DNA of 64,000 nt from Batillaria attramentaria (GCA_018292915.2 JACVVK020000387.1:437501-501500), one strand, 5' to 3'; shown: positions 38,266 through 50,735, counted from the stretch's first letter. The notes: generated from the letters alone by a model not told the origin. Made by a program: numbers and translations.

Positions 38266-39338
38266 GTGTTGTTTGTCTGTTTATTGGTTGGTTGACTAGT
38301 CGATTAATTTGACGAAGTCACGCAAATCTAGCGGTATTACATGTACTGATTTTTATATCTGTGTGCCCGGGGAGGGGCCGTGAGGCCGCCGGCCGGCGGC
38401 CGCGACTGAGACAGAGAGAGAGCCCGGGCCCGTAGAGAGCCGCAACTCAGTGCACGGTGTCACTGATCATAGTCGAACTGATACGCACACGCACGCACGC
38501 ACGCACGCACGCACGTGATCACAACTGTCTCCTGTTGTGTGGTTTTCCACGTTCTGTGGATCACATACGTTATGGCAGAATGGCTTGCTCTTGCATCCGT
38601 CTGTTGGAGAGATCCGCTGTACTATCGCGGCTGTGGTATTGAGAAGAGAATTACTTCCCTTGAAAGAGGAAGCAGACGATATTTTATTTGATCGTGGCTT
38701 GTCGAAACTACATGACTGTGTAGTCTGAATGCAGGTCAAGTCCTCTTGGGGCGCAGCATAGCTAGTCAGGAGAACAGGTGTGTAAAATTACCGATATCAT
38801 TGCCTTGGTGCCGCTTAATAAGATTTTTACTGTGGGAACGCACAGTTCTGCAGACTTCAAACTGAGATTGGCAACTCGATCAGTGAAATTGACTCTGTGC
38901 TTCTCCCACATCGTAACCCGATAAAGCACAAATCCACGTAAAGCATTGCGGTTTAGAAATTATATGCAGTGAACAGCAACGTTTATCATTTACTGGTGAA
39001 TCTCCGAGCCATGTCATAGTAAACAAAGGCAGCTTATATATCTGGAAATCAGTAAAAGATCAGTTTTGCCACATATGGAATACCTCTTTATGTATAGAGG
39101 TAATAAATCATCATCTGTTGTCTTTCTCATGATGCTTTTTGTTACAGAAATCGCCATGTCTGTGGTTCCGCAGTCTTGTCTACCACAACTTCTGCCATGG
39201 CTGAGGAAGTCTTTACCTAAGTCATTCAAGGTATGATATATATATCAGTTTAGTGTTCACCTTTTGCAGCTGCTTCTTGTTCTAACGACCAGTCATCAAA
39301 CTGACCATTACTGTTGTGTGAAGGTGGTGTGCATAGGG
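38266..39338 (+). repeat. Tandem duplication, copy 2: promoter/leader/first exon of GLYAT-like gene 2
   Basis: Partner of 35,662-36,832. It contains the intact first coding exon of gene 2 (39,156-39,230) and an upstream (CACG)n tract at about 38,485-38,515 ending in an E-box-like CACGTG, which is also present in copy 1 at about 35,952-35,971. Confidence 0.88.
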
Positions 39339-39821
39339 TACGAACAGGGCAGAATATATTATAATGGGGGTTGGGGTGCTGTGTGATGAGGGGGGTGGGG
39401 GGGGGGTTTCCAACTTGGCATAGACCTGTCCGGTGTACCAGGCCAGAATCTACCCCGTCCAAAATCTACCCCGCAGGAACTGGCCTAGGCCCAAATCTAC
39501 CCGGGTAGAAACTGGACTAGGCCAGAAGCTACACCGGGTTTAAACTGGCCTGGGCCAGTTCCTATCCCCCCTGGCCCAGAATCTACCCCCTCCTGTTCTA
39601 GACCAGTTTCTCTTCCCCTGGCCCCGAATGAAATAACATCAGATTGACTATGCGTTTCTTTGTTTGAACAGTATATATATGTCTTTGATTACACTTTGAA
39701 ATAATAGTATTGTCTCTAAAAATGGTTCATGTAAGTTTAGTTCATGCTAGTACAAGAGCGTATAAATGAATATTTGTCAAAATTATGTTTTAATGTACGC
39801 GTGCACACACACAGACACACA

Positions 39822-39889
<68 letters not shown>

Positions 39890-42445
39890 ACTGAGATAGA
39901 TAGAGATGTTAATTAAAATTAATTTTAATGCAAACAGTATAACATCAGAGCAATCTGCATAAAAAATTGAGTAACTTGAGTTGCAGATGAAAGCACATGT
40001 TAACTAATAATAATAATAATTTATTTCTATAGCGCTGTAATCTACTTATAAGGCAGTTCTAAGCGCTAAAAGTACAGGTAAAAGTACAGATAAGAGTCAA
40101 GGTTCAGGGCCAGGGCAACTGCATGTATGGTACTTTATAAGGAGATGGAGAAAGACGGAGGCAGGTTAGACGGTGCTTTAAGATGAAAACAGGTAGGTTT
40201 TTAGATTTGTTTCGAGGGAGGTTGACTGGCGGAGCGAAAGAGGCAGTGAATTTCCAGGCTTTTGGACCAGCGTAGGAGAAGACTCGACAGCCAACACAAG
40301 AAAGTTTAGTACGTGGGATTCTGAATATCAGAGTATCGATACGATAAATATTGTGGTCTATAAAACAGACATACCAGCGATTTAAAATGAAACTTTATAA
40401 CAAGGTTATGCAACGCTTAGAACGACGTTGAAGTGATCTGATCTGTTTTCCAGATAAATGGCAGTGTCAGTTTTCTGTCAGAGGGAAAAGCTTGCGGGGT
40501 AGCGCAACCAGCGCATTTCCTCAGTACAACCAGTTCGACTCAGTAGTAGTCACTGTAGCAACTGGTGTAGTGAAATTGTGAATTTAGCTCAGTACAATGA
40601 ATTCGAATTTAGCTCAGACCAGGGGGGTAGATTCGGGACCAGGGGGGTAGAAACTGGCCTAGGCCAGAAACTACCCGGGCATTCATGTCCTGAAACTTAG
40701 ATATAATATGGAGAAACTGGCTGCAGTTTCGAGGGGGTCTGCAACAAGCTTTAATATTGCATGGCTTCCGTATTCTGCACTTGTAAATACACGTCCAGCC
40801 AACTGAAAAAAGCTGGAAACACTAGGATTAGTCTTAGCATACAACAGCCAGTACAAGCAAGTAGGCTATACAAGTTGATTTTCTTTTATATATATACACG
40901 GTATTATTTCTGTGATGTCAAACTAAGATCCAGTGACAGGGACAATGTATACGTATCATGTGATGTGTATGTGTGTGTGTGTGTGTGCTATGTGTATGTA
41001 AGTGCATACATGCTTATGTCTCTGAACAGTTCTCGTGTACCCACATGGTAATTATCTATATATAAATTCTGTTATAATTTTGAGTACAACGACTCATGTA
41101 TAAACATACAATGTATGCATACATGTTGAAAATGTGAAAAAGAGAATAAAAAAAAATATAAAAAAACTACCCGGGCTTTAACTGGCCTAGTCCAGTTTCT
41201 ACCCGGGTAGATTCGGGGCCAGGGGTAGATTCTGGCCTGTTACACCGGCCACCGAAGCGGTCCCCAGGGTAAAAACCATGACAGGCATAGCACAGCTGTA
41301 TAGTGACTCAACAAGGTCTTTGCGGAACATTTGATCCTTGTTCATTGCAAGTAGACATGTATTTTGCCCTGCAAACATCGCTGTCCCGCTAAAGACAAGT
41401 GTGTTTAGGTGCCCAGTTTGTGTATGCATAGCTGGCAGCAAGTGAACGTAACCTGTGTTGCATAGTATTGGACACCATCTGCTACAGTCAGTGTATTATG
41501 CTGGAGTATACCTACTAGTAAAAGACACATCACACATACAAAACGGTGTATTACTCATACACCTGTATTTTCAAGCAGAGGTTTAATGTGAATCTAAACA
41601 TGTGCAGGAAAAAGTCTGGCCATATACCTGTGCTTTTATGTCAGGCAGATCTTACGAGAACTGCAGTCTGATAAATGATGATTTAGATGTCTATACTGTA
41701 CAGTGTGCTTTTTTGCGCTTTGCACTTTTACAGCTATATAGACATCTCAAAAGTGCTATTGCTGGCACATGGCCAGGAACTGAGTTCATCGTGGACAAAT
41801 GGCCAGAGCCAACGGCAGTGGTGGAGATTCCAGACACTAAACCAGACACAAAGGTATGCTTGTACATGTCCTTTCTGTGTATGGGACAGGTAAATTTAGC
41901 TCTGCAGGCAAGCCATCCAAGCTTTCTGTAAGCTTAAAAAGACTATGAACTATAGTCCTTCCGCCACACACACACACACACACACACACATATCCACACA
42001 CACACGTCGCACAACTCCTGCAAGAAAGAACGCAGCAGCATAGAGTGCACGTCTGGTGTCTATGACGCAGATTTTGTTATGTCACTGTGTGCTTGAAAGT
42101 ATGTACTGTCTGGAGAAACATCACAGTCTTATTTTGTATCACTGAAACTTGCTGCTGCGTGTAGCGAAATCTGCCCCATCCTATAGTCGTTTCTCCATAG
42201 AGAAACAACTTAAAAACACTACATCCTGGTTTTTAAGTTGTTTCTCTATAGAGAAACAACTTTATGGGATGGGGCAGATTTCGCTGCGTGCAGCAGCAAG
42301 TTTCAGTGAAAAAAAAAAACAAGACTGTGACGTTTCTCCAGACAATTCGTACTTTCACGCAGACAGTGACGTAACGAAATCTGCGTCAAAGACACCTTAT
42401 GTGCACACTATGCGGCTGCGTTCTTTTTGGCGGGAGTTGTGCGAC

Positions 42446-42507
<62 letters not shown>

Positions 42508-45500
42508 ATGGATGTAATCATTGCTGTCTCCTGAACCACTTTGTTTGAGGGCTTTTTAATTTGAGATGAAATGGCCAGTCATATTCTCCAGGCCGACTTT
42601 TCACGATTTTTCTCTTGCCGCATTTTTAAAAGAGTTATCACCCAATTAAAGAAATCAGTCATGTTATGTTTTTGTTTTTGTTTTTTGGGGGGCGGGGGGG
42701 GGGGGGGGGGGGGGGGCAAAAACGTTGTTCAAATGCCTTATTTTTCTAGAATTTGGAAGTTCATCCAATCATACTCTATGGCCTAGTAGCACAGCTGTGT
42801 AGCTCTGACAGATTTTGTGTAAAAAAAAAAAGAAGATTTTTGAGGTAGGGGTGGTTTGCATATAAGGCCGACTATCTATGAAAAGACGCCTTCGACTTAC
42901 TCATCATCCCTGCGTTTTTGTAACGTGTGAAAACTGCACATATGAGAGGAACTACTACACTGTTTTTGTCTTGAATATTAAAAATAACAGAGATTTTAGC
43001 TAAATGTATTTTTTTCACGTTCCTGCGAGAAGAGTTCTAATTTTGCAATTTTGTACGACAATCCAAGGGATTCAAGTCCACATTTCACCAGCCCTCTACA
43101 TCGTCCAGGCCTTTTGTAAAAATTAATCCAGTCGAGGAAGTCACAATACCAGCAGGGAAATCACAAGACATGAACAAGCATCCACTGTGTCAGGCGACAT
43201 GACCTGCATCAGGCTGACGTCAAATGTTTAGTTCACAGAATTGACGTCCTCTCTCTCTCTCTCTCTCCTAAGATTGCAGATCCACTGTAGCGTAGTGGAT
43301 CTAGTGCCTTGGTAGGTCATACAGACTTGAACAGAGAAAGAAGAAGAAAACAACTCAAACAAACAAAACACCGGCAACAATAACAACAGAACAGACCAAA
43401 TAGCATGAAATTTGGAGAAACAACTTTATAGGATTGGGCCATACCTCCTTGTATAAGTTAATGCGTACCTAGTTTATCTCCCCATAGATCAGAACGCATG
43501 TTTCCTCATGTTTAGCTCAGTGAGTGTAGGTGACTTGCCCCATATGCAGGTCAAACATGCAAGTACAGTGGAGTGGAATGTGTCTGCCTAATTCAGTGAA
43601 ACATGCATGTTTTTTATGGAATTATAATTATGTCAGTGCCTGTTCAAAGTCCAAGCAAGAGTAAATTTCTTGTTGTACATGTGTTTTTTGTGTGTGTGTG
43701 TGTGTGTGGTTTTTTTTTTCAGTGTCCATGCAAAGATTATTATGATAACGTAGTTTTGGGTGTGTATGGAGACAGTGACCAAGCACTTGCTGAACTTTTG
43801 AAGACACCTGGCGTAATCACCTGGAACAAGCAGTTGATATTTTGTGGTAATCCTGTGTTCTTGAATTCCCACAATGAGAGAGTTCTCTTTCAGTTCACCT
43901 GCATGGTGGCATTTCAGTCTTAGACTGTGAGCTGAACTGTGGTGTAAATAGAACATCCTTCTGGTATTTTATTCCTTTTAACATGCAGCTCAGTTTCTGA
44001 TGAATTTACTTCAGCAGTAAGAATGAGTAGGAAAAACTGCTAAAAAGAAAAAGAAAAAGTTGGGGCTAGTGTGCATACGTACAGGCAGATGATTGTATCT
44101 GTTATCCTCCGTTTGCCTTGCAACACATAAACTTACACATCTAGATTTATCTCTTACTTATTCCTATTTTTTCATTGGATTTAGTTTTTAAACTAATACA
44201 GGTAAATCACCCATGCTTCCAAGTCAAATTTCTCTTTAGAGACAATATGGTTAATTGACTTGACTTGACTTCAGTACTATGAAAATGCAGACCTCCTTTT
44301 TAACATCTTCATCATGCACATTGCGTAGTCGTTAATTTCACACTGGAATGGTTTTGCAGCCGTAGCAGATACATTCTTTCCAGTGATTGCAAAAACGGCA
44401 GAGGAGAAAGGAGGAAAATGTGACACGGTAGATGGACAATGGCTTCTCAAAGCCACACCAGAGGACATCAAACCTTTGTAAGTTTTGCTGGCTTTCACAG
44501 GGTTGACATGTCTGAAATGGATTTGAAAAGAAATGCATTGGGCCATTTCTGCTCACCCAGCTCAAGAGTTCAATTTGTTAATTTCTAACCTAACTCTGTC
44601 TTGGAAATATGTGTAGAAGGAGAAAGAATGTGAAATAACTGTACGCATGTTAATCTCTGCTGTATGGGGTTGTGTACTTCCTGGGTCGCTAGTGACCCAT
44701 ACCACACATACAGTGACAGGCTGGGGGTTTTAAGGTGCTGGTCGGGATGCCGATGCACAGTTTCAAATGTACAGTGCTAGACAGTTGCCACACTGGCATT
44801 CTTACCAGTGATGCCTAGCACCTGCAGTGGTGTAAACACACGGGGCAGGGAGCGGCAGGACATAGTAGCTGCAGCCGCCCATCGGAAAGTATGGGCAGAT
44901 CACGACCCAGAAGTGTTTATTAGCCATTTTTATTGTTAAACGTTTCACTTCTAATTAAGTATGAACATGTTTTTTGTTCAGAATAGATGCCACACTTATA
45001 CTTGAGGAATACATGGAGTAAGAACGCTTGGTTATAAAAAATAGAGATATCAGCATTAAATGCAACTGTGGATCAGCCACGACCCAGGAAATACGGTGAA
45101 GGTCTGCTTTACAATGCAATTTCAAGCAGAAAATTGTCACTGCCATATAGTTTTGATGACAGCGTACATTGTGCACCATGTTGGCAGTGACAGGGTGTGC
45201 GACCTTGTTGCCAAAACCATACAAGCTAGTAACTTCTGTAGTAACTTCCACCATTATTCCACAAAACTGAAAACAGTGTGACAGCCATTATGGTCAAGGC
45301 ACAAGATCTTGAATTGCATATACCAGGTCGCTGGCAGCTGGGTCCCATACCAGTTTTGGCAACAGGGTATGTCACATACCCAACTTTACTTGTGTCTCAT
45401 GGATATATTTTCATGGGACAATTGACTTTTGATTGAGTGCAGTTTGTTTCAATAACATAATGATCTTATGATTTCAGGCCTGTACCAGATGGTATGAAGC

Positions 45501-45922
45501 TTGTCTCAGTTACAGAAGACATGACGGAGACCGTCAGCTCAACATGGAAGTTCACAGCCAAAGGCAGTGAAGATTACATCAAGGCACTGGTTCGACAGTT
45601 CCCGTCTGCAGCACTCCTGACAGAGTCCGGCCAGCACGTGGGTCACATGATCGGACAGACTATCGGCACCATGGGCTTGCTGTATGTGCAGCCAGCATTC
45701 CGTAGAAAGGGTTTGGCTAAGGTTATCGTCACCAACTTGGCACAGAAATATTTTGATCTTGGTGAGGATGCATATGTGGTCATCGAATGGCACAACGAAC
45801 CGTCTCTAAAACTGCATCAGTCACTGGGGTTTAAACCTGTGCCTGACGTCAGGATTGCATGGATAAACTACTCACCGCCTAAGTGTTGTGCAGCAGACGT
45901 GAAGAAGAAGTGCTGTGTTTGA
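39156..45922 (+). CDS. Glycine N-acyltransferase-like protein, gene 2 (complete, 5 exons, 293 aa)
   Basis: Exons 39156-39230, 41734-41853, 43723-43846, 44360-44477 and 45478-45922 (75+120+124+118+445 nt, phases closing, GT-AG). The architecture matches gene 1, with identical boundaries except one codon in exon 3 and a longer C-terminus. The N-terminal region has LRKSLPKSFK and [19 protein letters not shown]. The GNAT domain in exon 5 has LYVQPAFRRKGLAKVIV at about 214-230; the CoA loop is R222-KGLA, against R-GQGLA in gene 1. The protein ends in a Cys/Lys-rich tail (KCCAADVKKKCCV) that gene 1 lacks. The expected reaction is acyl-CoA plus an amino acid to N-acyl amino acid and CoA; substrate and compartment are unknown. 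The start is the ATG 8 nt after a GTTACAG acceptor. Introns carry a Ginger-like element and a long hairpin. A duplicated first exon lies at 36,628. Confidence 0.93.
39434..41244 (+). mobile_element. Ginger-like DNA transposon, copy 2, with nested insertion
   Basis: Closely related to the copy at 12,270-13,583, with the same TGTACCAGG.../...CCTGTTACA ends and again flanked by CCGG (39,430-39,433; 41,245-41,248). It is longer because of a 0.5-kb insertion at 40,681-41,163. It lies in intron 1 of GLYAT-like gene 2. No transposase frame is seen. Confidence 0.87.
40681..41163 (+). mobile_element. Retro-inserted sequence with A-rich tail and 13-bp target duplication
   Basis: The insert is bounded by AAACTACCCGGGC at 40,668-40,680 and 41,164-41,176, while copy 1 of the host element has this site once. 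Its 3' end reads GAGAATAAAAAAAAATATAA, a poly(A) signal merging into an A-rich tail. That is the signature of a LINE-mobilised transcript, perhaps the 3' end of an mRNA or non-coding RNA. The 290-nt frame in it resembles nothing I know. Confidence 0.8.
42008..42455. repeat. Long foldback hairpin in intron 2 of GLYAT-like gene 2
   Basis: Two arms of about 218 nt, complementary at well over 80% by eye, are separated by a loop of only about 10 nt at 42,228. Outer ends CGTCGCACAACTCC / GGAGTTGTGCGACG are inverted and are followed outward by a (CA)n tract on the left (41,968-42,004) and (GT)n on the right (42,449-42,506), which extends the complementarity. Confidence 0.92.
43691..43722 (+). promoter_or_regulatory. 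(TG)n(T)n splice-acceptor tract of GLYAT-like gene 2 exon 3
   Basis: About nine TG units, then GG, nine T and CAG directly before exon 3 at 43,723. The arrangement resembles the TG-T tract known to tune exon inclusion in human CFTR. Its effect here is inferred, not shown. Confidence 0.6.
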
Positions 45923-45994
45923 TTTCCCCCTTCTGCTGTTGAGTGTTACCTCAACTTGTCATGGCTGGTTTAGTGCGTGTACTTATAATACACG

Positions 45995-46160
45995 TATCAA
46001 CATCGCTGTGGAATTTTGGCGTAACTGCATTTTCAGAATAAGGTACAAGATACAGTAATACTCTAGTCATCCCATGAGGAAAATTGCCATGCGCTGTATA
46101 CTTTGAGCTGCGCTACTCTTAAAATGGAGTTGCGCCAAAATTCTACAACGATGTTGGTAC
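45995..46160. mobile_element. MITE-like inverted repeat downstream of GLYAT-like gene 2
   Basis: Left TATCAACATCGCTGTGGAAT and right (reversed) TACCAACATCGTTGTAGAAT continue inwards through TTTGGCGYAACT, giving arms of about 40 nt around a 90-nt centre. It lies 70 nt after the stop codon, so it is probably transcribed in the 3' UTR. Confidence 0.7.
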
Positions 46161-46164
46161 AGTG

Positions 46165-49100
46165 TATGTACTTTAGACATATACTTCAGATATACATGTA
46201 CTTTAGTTCTAACTTATCATAGGCTAATTTTCCTTTACCTTTTTTATTTTTTATTTTACTTAAGCTTCCATACCAAAGACAATTGTTCTTCTCTTCAGGA
46301 CATATGATAAGTTGTTTGATATGAACTGAATAACTGTTCGAGAACACCGTCTTGCCTCTAAAAATGATGTTGATCCCTTAAGCTGTAGACCATTTTCACC
46401 ATGACTCGTCCTCTACCTTCAGGCCTACTGTGTTCATTCTAATGGAGACTGTGTATGTTGATAGGCAGTACGTGTACTGTTTTCTGTGTTAAAAAACAAA
46501 CAAACTGGGTGCTTGTCTTTCTACTTTAAGTGTAAAGAATGTGATCTTGATCTCTTCTCCTGGACTTGTCTGTTTTGAGTGAAGGTTGTACATGTGCACC
46601 AAAATTGACATACTAGCTGATGCTTTGTTTACTAGTATAATTTTAGCTTTTCAAGAAGAAAAGACATGCTGTTTTAGGTATATACATGTTTTTACAGCTT
46701 TTTTTCCCTGACGATGATTACACTTTCTATGTGTACTATGTACACTTTGTATACTGTCCATGGCAGTAGGTCTTTGTTACTGTCACTCCTACTTCTAAAC
46801 GATCTTTTCTTGCAGAAAACATTTGAACAAAATGACAGTGTTGGGTTTGTTTATTTATTCCTTTACAAGAAGTACACATTTTTTTTTTCAGAATTTAAAA
46901 TAAGTGAAGACATTTCACTGCCACAAGAACACAAACCATACAAACACCTATTCTCAGCAGTGGTACTGACAGCAAGAGTATCGCTGGTTAAAGTGGAACC
47001 AACTTCTATATTCCATTCTTTTGAAAAAGACTTTACCTGGTGAAGACGGGTCTTGGCTGTTCATGTGCCCCAAATAATCATCTAGTGACATAGATGTCAC
47101 TTGGGGATTGGTATTGGTAATGCATCTGCCGACCCCTGCCCCACAAATCATTTCAATGAGCAGTCTTCTTTTCATCCGGATATCTGTCAAAATTCCATCA
47201 GCTCCAATGACAACGGTTCATTAAACGAAACACTATAACCATGACTCTAACAAAGCTACAGTAAAATGTATGTACCTTTTTTCACTTGTTGCTCTTAGAC
47301 TCGCATTTGGTGGTTTGAAACAAAACAGTATCACCTTACCATAACACATTATTGGGTGACCAGAGAAAGTCCACTGACCAAAGTGAAAGCCGTGTGACAT
47401 GTAATGATGTATTGCACCTCACTGCTGAGAATGAGTCAAAGGAAAGCGGTTTCACAATGAGGAAACGATTACACTGAGGAAAAAAGCACAATTAACTTCC
47501 ACTTTTCATAAATACACATCAACAAAAAGTCTGTTCAAGAAGGTAATACACTGTATTGGTAAAAAAAACAAACAAGAACAACATTATTTTCCATACAACA
47601 ACAGGAGACGAATTAGGGAAGTGCCAGAGGAAAGTACTACTGTAATTAGAAGATCATACGACACCGACAGTGTAAATGCAGGTAACCAAGACAAATGATC
47701 TTTGTTCTTATGCTCAAATAGTAAGAAATAACACATCCAACTCTTCAAACAAAAAACCCCTGATATTACATGTAGCAATAAATGTACTTGTACTCAGCAA
47801 GTAATTGTGAGAAAAAAAGAAAAACAACAGTAAAACGAGTATGATATGAATACTGGTTACAGCTCATCTGAAAGTGCATTGTCAAAATCTAAAATAATGT
47901 ACATAATCACAAAATATATAACAACAACAATTATACGCACAGGTGGATCACTCGCTAACTACAGAAGATCTGTTGGCCTGTACGCTCAAGTCAGCACCAA
48001 AGCCACATCAGAACACCGGCAAACATAAAAGAGTGTATGGCACAGCAGATTTCTCGTATTTATCCCACAGCCACATGGAGTACCCTGGGTACTGTGGCAT
48101 TCACAAGCTCCTGAACCAATACACATGTACATGTATATTAAAAGGGTCACTAGCTTCTGTTCACCTTCATCACAATATCTTTGAATTGTTTGTCAGTATC
48201 TGTAATGTTTTACTTTTGCATACATTTACATGTAAATGTAGATGATGTGTTTTTAATACACAAAGAGAACTTGCTTACACAAACAATATTTTCTTTCTTG
48301 GTGTAGCAAAGCAGAACATGATGCACATGATTGCTCATCATTTCATGCAATCCACTCTGCATTACTTACTTGCCCAATAAAATGTATCTGTTTCTTTTAC
48401 GAACAATTCCTTGGGTTTGTGTACTGTGTGTGTTTCAGTATATTGAATAATGCTATGACGCAAACAACAGAGTCAATGGTAAGTTCCTTGGATGCACATG
48501 TAGTTTGTTGTAATGTCACAAGTTTCAACCATCATTTTGCTGTGACATTATATGCACAATACATGTAATCTTTTTTCATTATCAGTAATTTCATCAAAAT
48601 GGAGAGTGGCTCACACTACAGGAAACCAAACTATTCACGATAAGTTTTTGTGATATATTTTATCCTCGTCACAAAAACTAAAAATGGTGGGTAAAAAAAA
48701 AAAAAAAAAAAGAGAGAGAGAGAAAGAAAAGCCTTTTGCATAGGGAGAAAGTAGATCTATCATGAAACACAAGTTCTATCACAAATGCAATTCAAAAGTT
48801 ATAAATATATGTACACACCACACTAAATGAAAGCAGTATAAATTATGTGCGTATAAATTTACAGTGTATTTTTTTTTTAACTAAAAGGGTGGGGGAGTAG
48901 GGGCTGTCAGACAGACAACCTTTTCCGATATGATAATTGATCTCACCCTGACAATCTTAAAAGTTTGCACATTACGTACCAGTACTTGATTGGCAAGACC
49001 CACAATCTGACATTTCTAAGCTCACAAAGCTGTTTTGCTTGTGTCCAGTATCACACCATTTACACAAACAGTTACAGCCTAGCACTGACTAGCATTCTGC

Positions 49101-50494
49101 AAAATGAAACTGAAACGCTCAGCGTCTGCCACAGTCTTGTCACAGGACTGACCAGGAGAGCTCTGGGCTGTTGAAAATTCTCCTTGTTCATTCAACCAGC
49201 AACCGGCAGTTTTATTGTAACCTTGAGACAGCCTACTTCAAACATACAGGGTGGGTGGGTGGATGGGAGTTTAGTGTCCTTTTTTCCACCACGTATGGGT
49301 GATACCAAAGATGGAGCAATGAGAATGAGGCCAGTGCAAGTATTTGGCCCCAGCCAGGATTCAGACTCAATACCTGAGCACTGAAAGTCCAGCGCTCTAC
49401 CATTCGGCTATCCTGGCTCCCCTTCAAATGAACAGGTGCGCTTGCAAGCACAACTGTTCCAAAATAGAAACTGTCCTCTGTGAAGCCTAGAAATACTGGA
49501 GGGTGAGGCATTTAGCAGAAATTAGTTTCATGGTTCGAGTTTGTATGCGCATACTTATTACGGTCTGAACCCTGAGAGAACTTGCTGGAACGTTGAGGTT
49601 TAAAACAAATACACTCTGTACAGTGGTGTTCCATGAACAAACTACATGTACCAGTACATGTACTCCACTATGAAGAAGCATACAAATGTAAGATGTTTTC
49701 CAGTTCACAGTTACAGCGCAGGAATAGTTTGCATATATATGTAATTCCTGCAAAATACACAATCCTTTTTGAAGATCAAGAACTTATTTGTAGAGCAGAA
49801 ACAGTTTTGAGGGGTTATTTTGTTTGTTTGCTTCTTTCTTGGCGATATCTGCCACTCAATGAACCACAGTATATGGTTTAGTTTCTGTAGACTGCATGAA
49901 AGTGTGTGACAAACAGACTGTGTCCTTTCTGCTGTGTTTCACTCGGGTGCTATGTGCAACACAAACTATCACTAGTTCTTTAAAAAGCACATGAATACAC
50001 ATTGGTCAAGAAAACATCAACAAGTAGGCAAAAAAACAAAACCCAACCAAATACTTCTAAAAGCCTTGAGTATAAAAAGCCCACATAACATCAAATTGAG
50101 CAAGATTCAGCAAAAGCAGAAAAATCTTGAAAATACATGTAGTCAGTGTAGTGACCCGTCCATTACATTAACCCTTGAAACTGAGATTATAAAAAAGAAA
50201 TACCTTATTGTGTACACAATGTTCTTCCCACCAAACTGTGCTGAAGACATGCTTCGATGCAGTAATTTTCAGATGAAAATAGGTTCTTTTGTTTTCTTTT
50301 CATTTTGCAAGTCATAATCACCTCACCTACCTGTACAACATTATTCTTCTCTGAAATAATTCAGCACAGTTACAAAGGACTTTTCGATTTCTGATATGTC
50401 TTTTCACATCTCAATCCAGTTTTCACAGGTGGTGTGGCACGGCAGTCACCTAGATTCTTCTGATTTCTGTTGTAGCAGGTGTGCACATTACTGT
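46165..50494. other. Convergent intergenic region between GLYAT-like gene 2 and HDAC10
   Basis: Probably made of the two 3' UTRs plus spacer. No further exon is recognised on either strand. It holds a minus-strand SINE family 1 copy at 49,251-49,423. Minus-strand AATAAA words at 49,213-49,218 and about 46,852-46,860 are possible HDAC10 poly(A) signals, and plus-strand AATAAA occurs at about 47,776 and 48,374. None is decisive. Confidence 0.5.
49251..49423 (-). repeat. SINE family 1, minus-strand copy
   Basis: Complete order on the minus strand: head with GGGGAGCCAGGATAGCCGAA, diverged body, and (ACCC)n tail at the left. Confidence 0.85.
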
Positions 50495-50735
50495 TCAGTC
50501 TTGTCTTGGCCGAGGTAACTTCTCTGTAACAAAAACAAACCCACCCCCCCAAAAAAGTCAACAGGAGATAAATTATGTAAAATGCACACACTGCAATAGG
50601 AATTAAACAGCAGACGCAACTGCACTTAGCACTACAGAATTGCTGCAAGTACATGTACAATGAATCAATTTACAACAGTAAATGATTTAACAAAGCATCA
50701 TTTTTGAAAGAGACAAAGCGAAAGAGAGAAAGAGA

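Noticed and set aside
50370..50660. Frame reading REVTSAKTR... as the HDAC10 C-terminus
   Set aside because: The phase left by exon 24 (one base) selects the frame EKLPRPRQD followed by TGA at 50,495-50,497.
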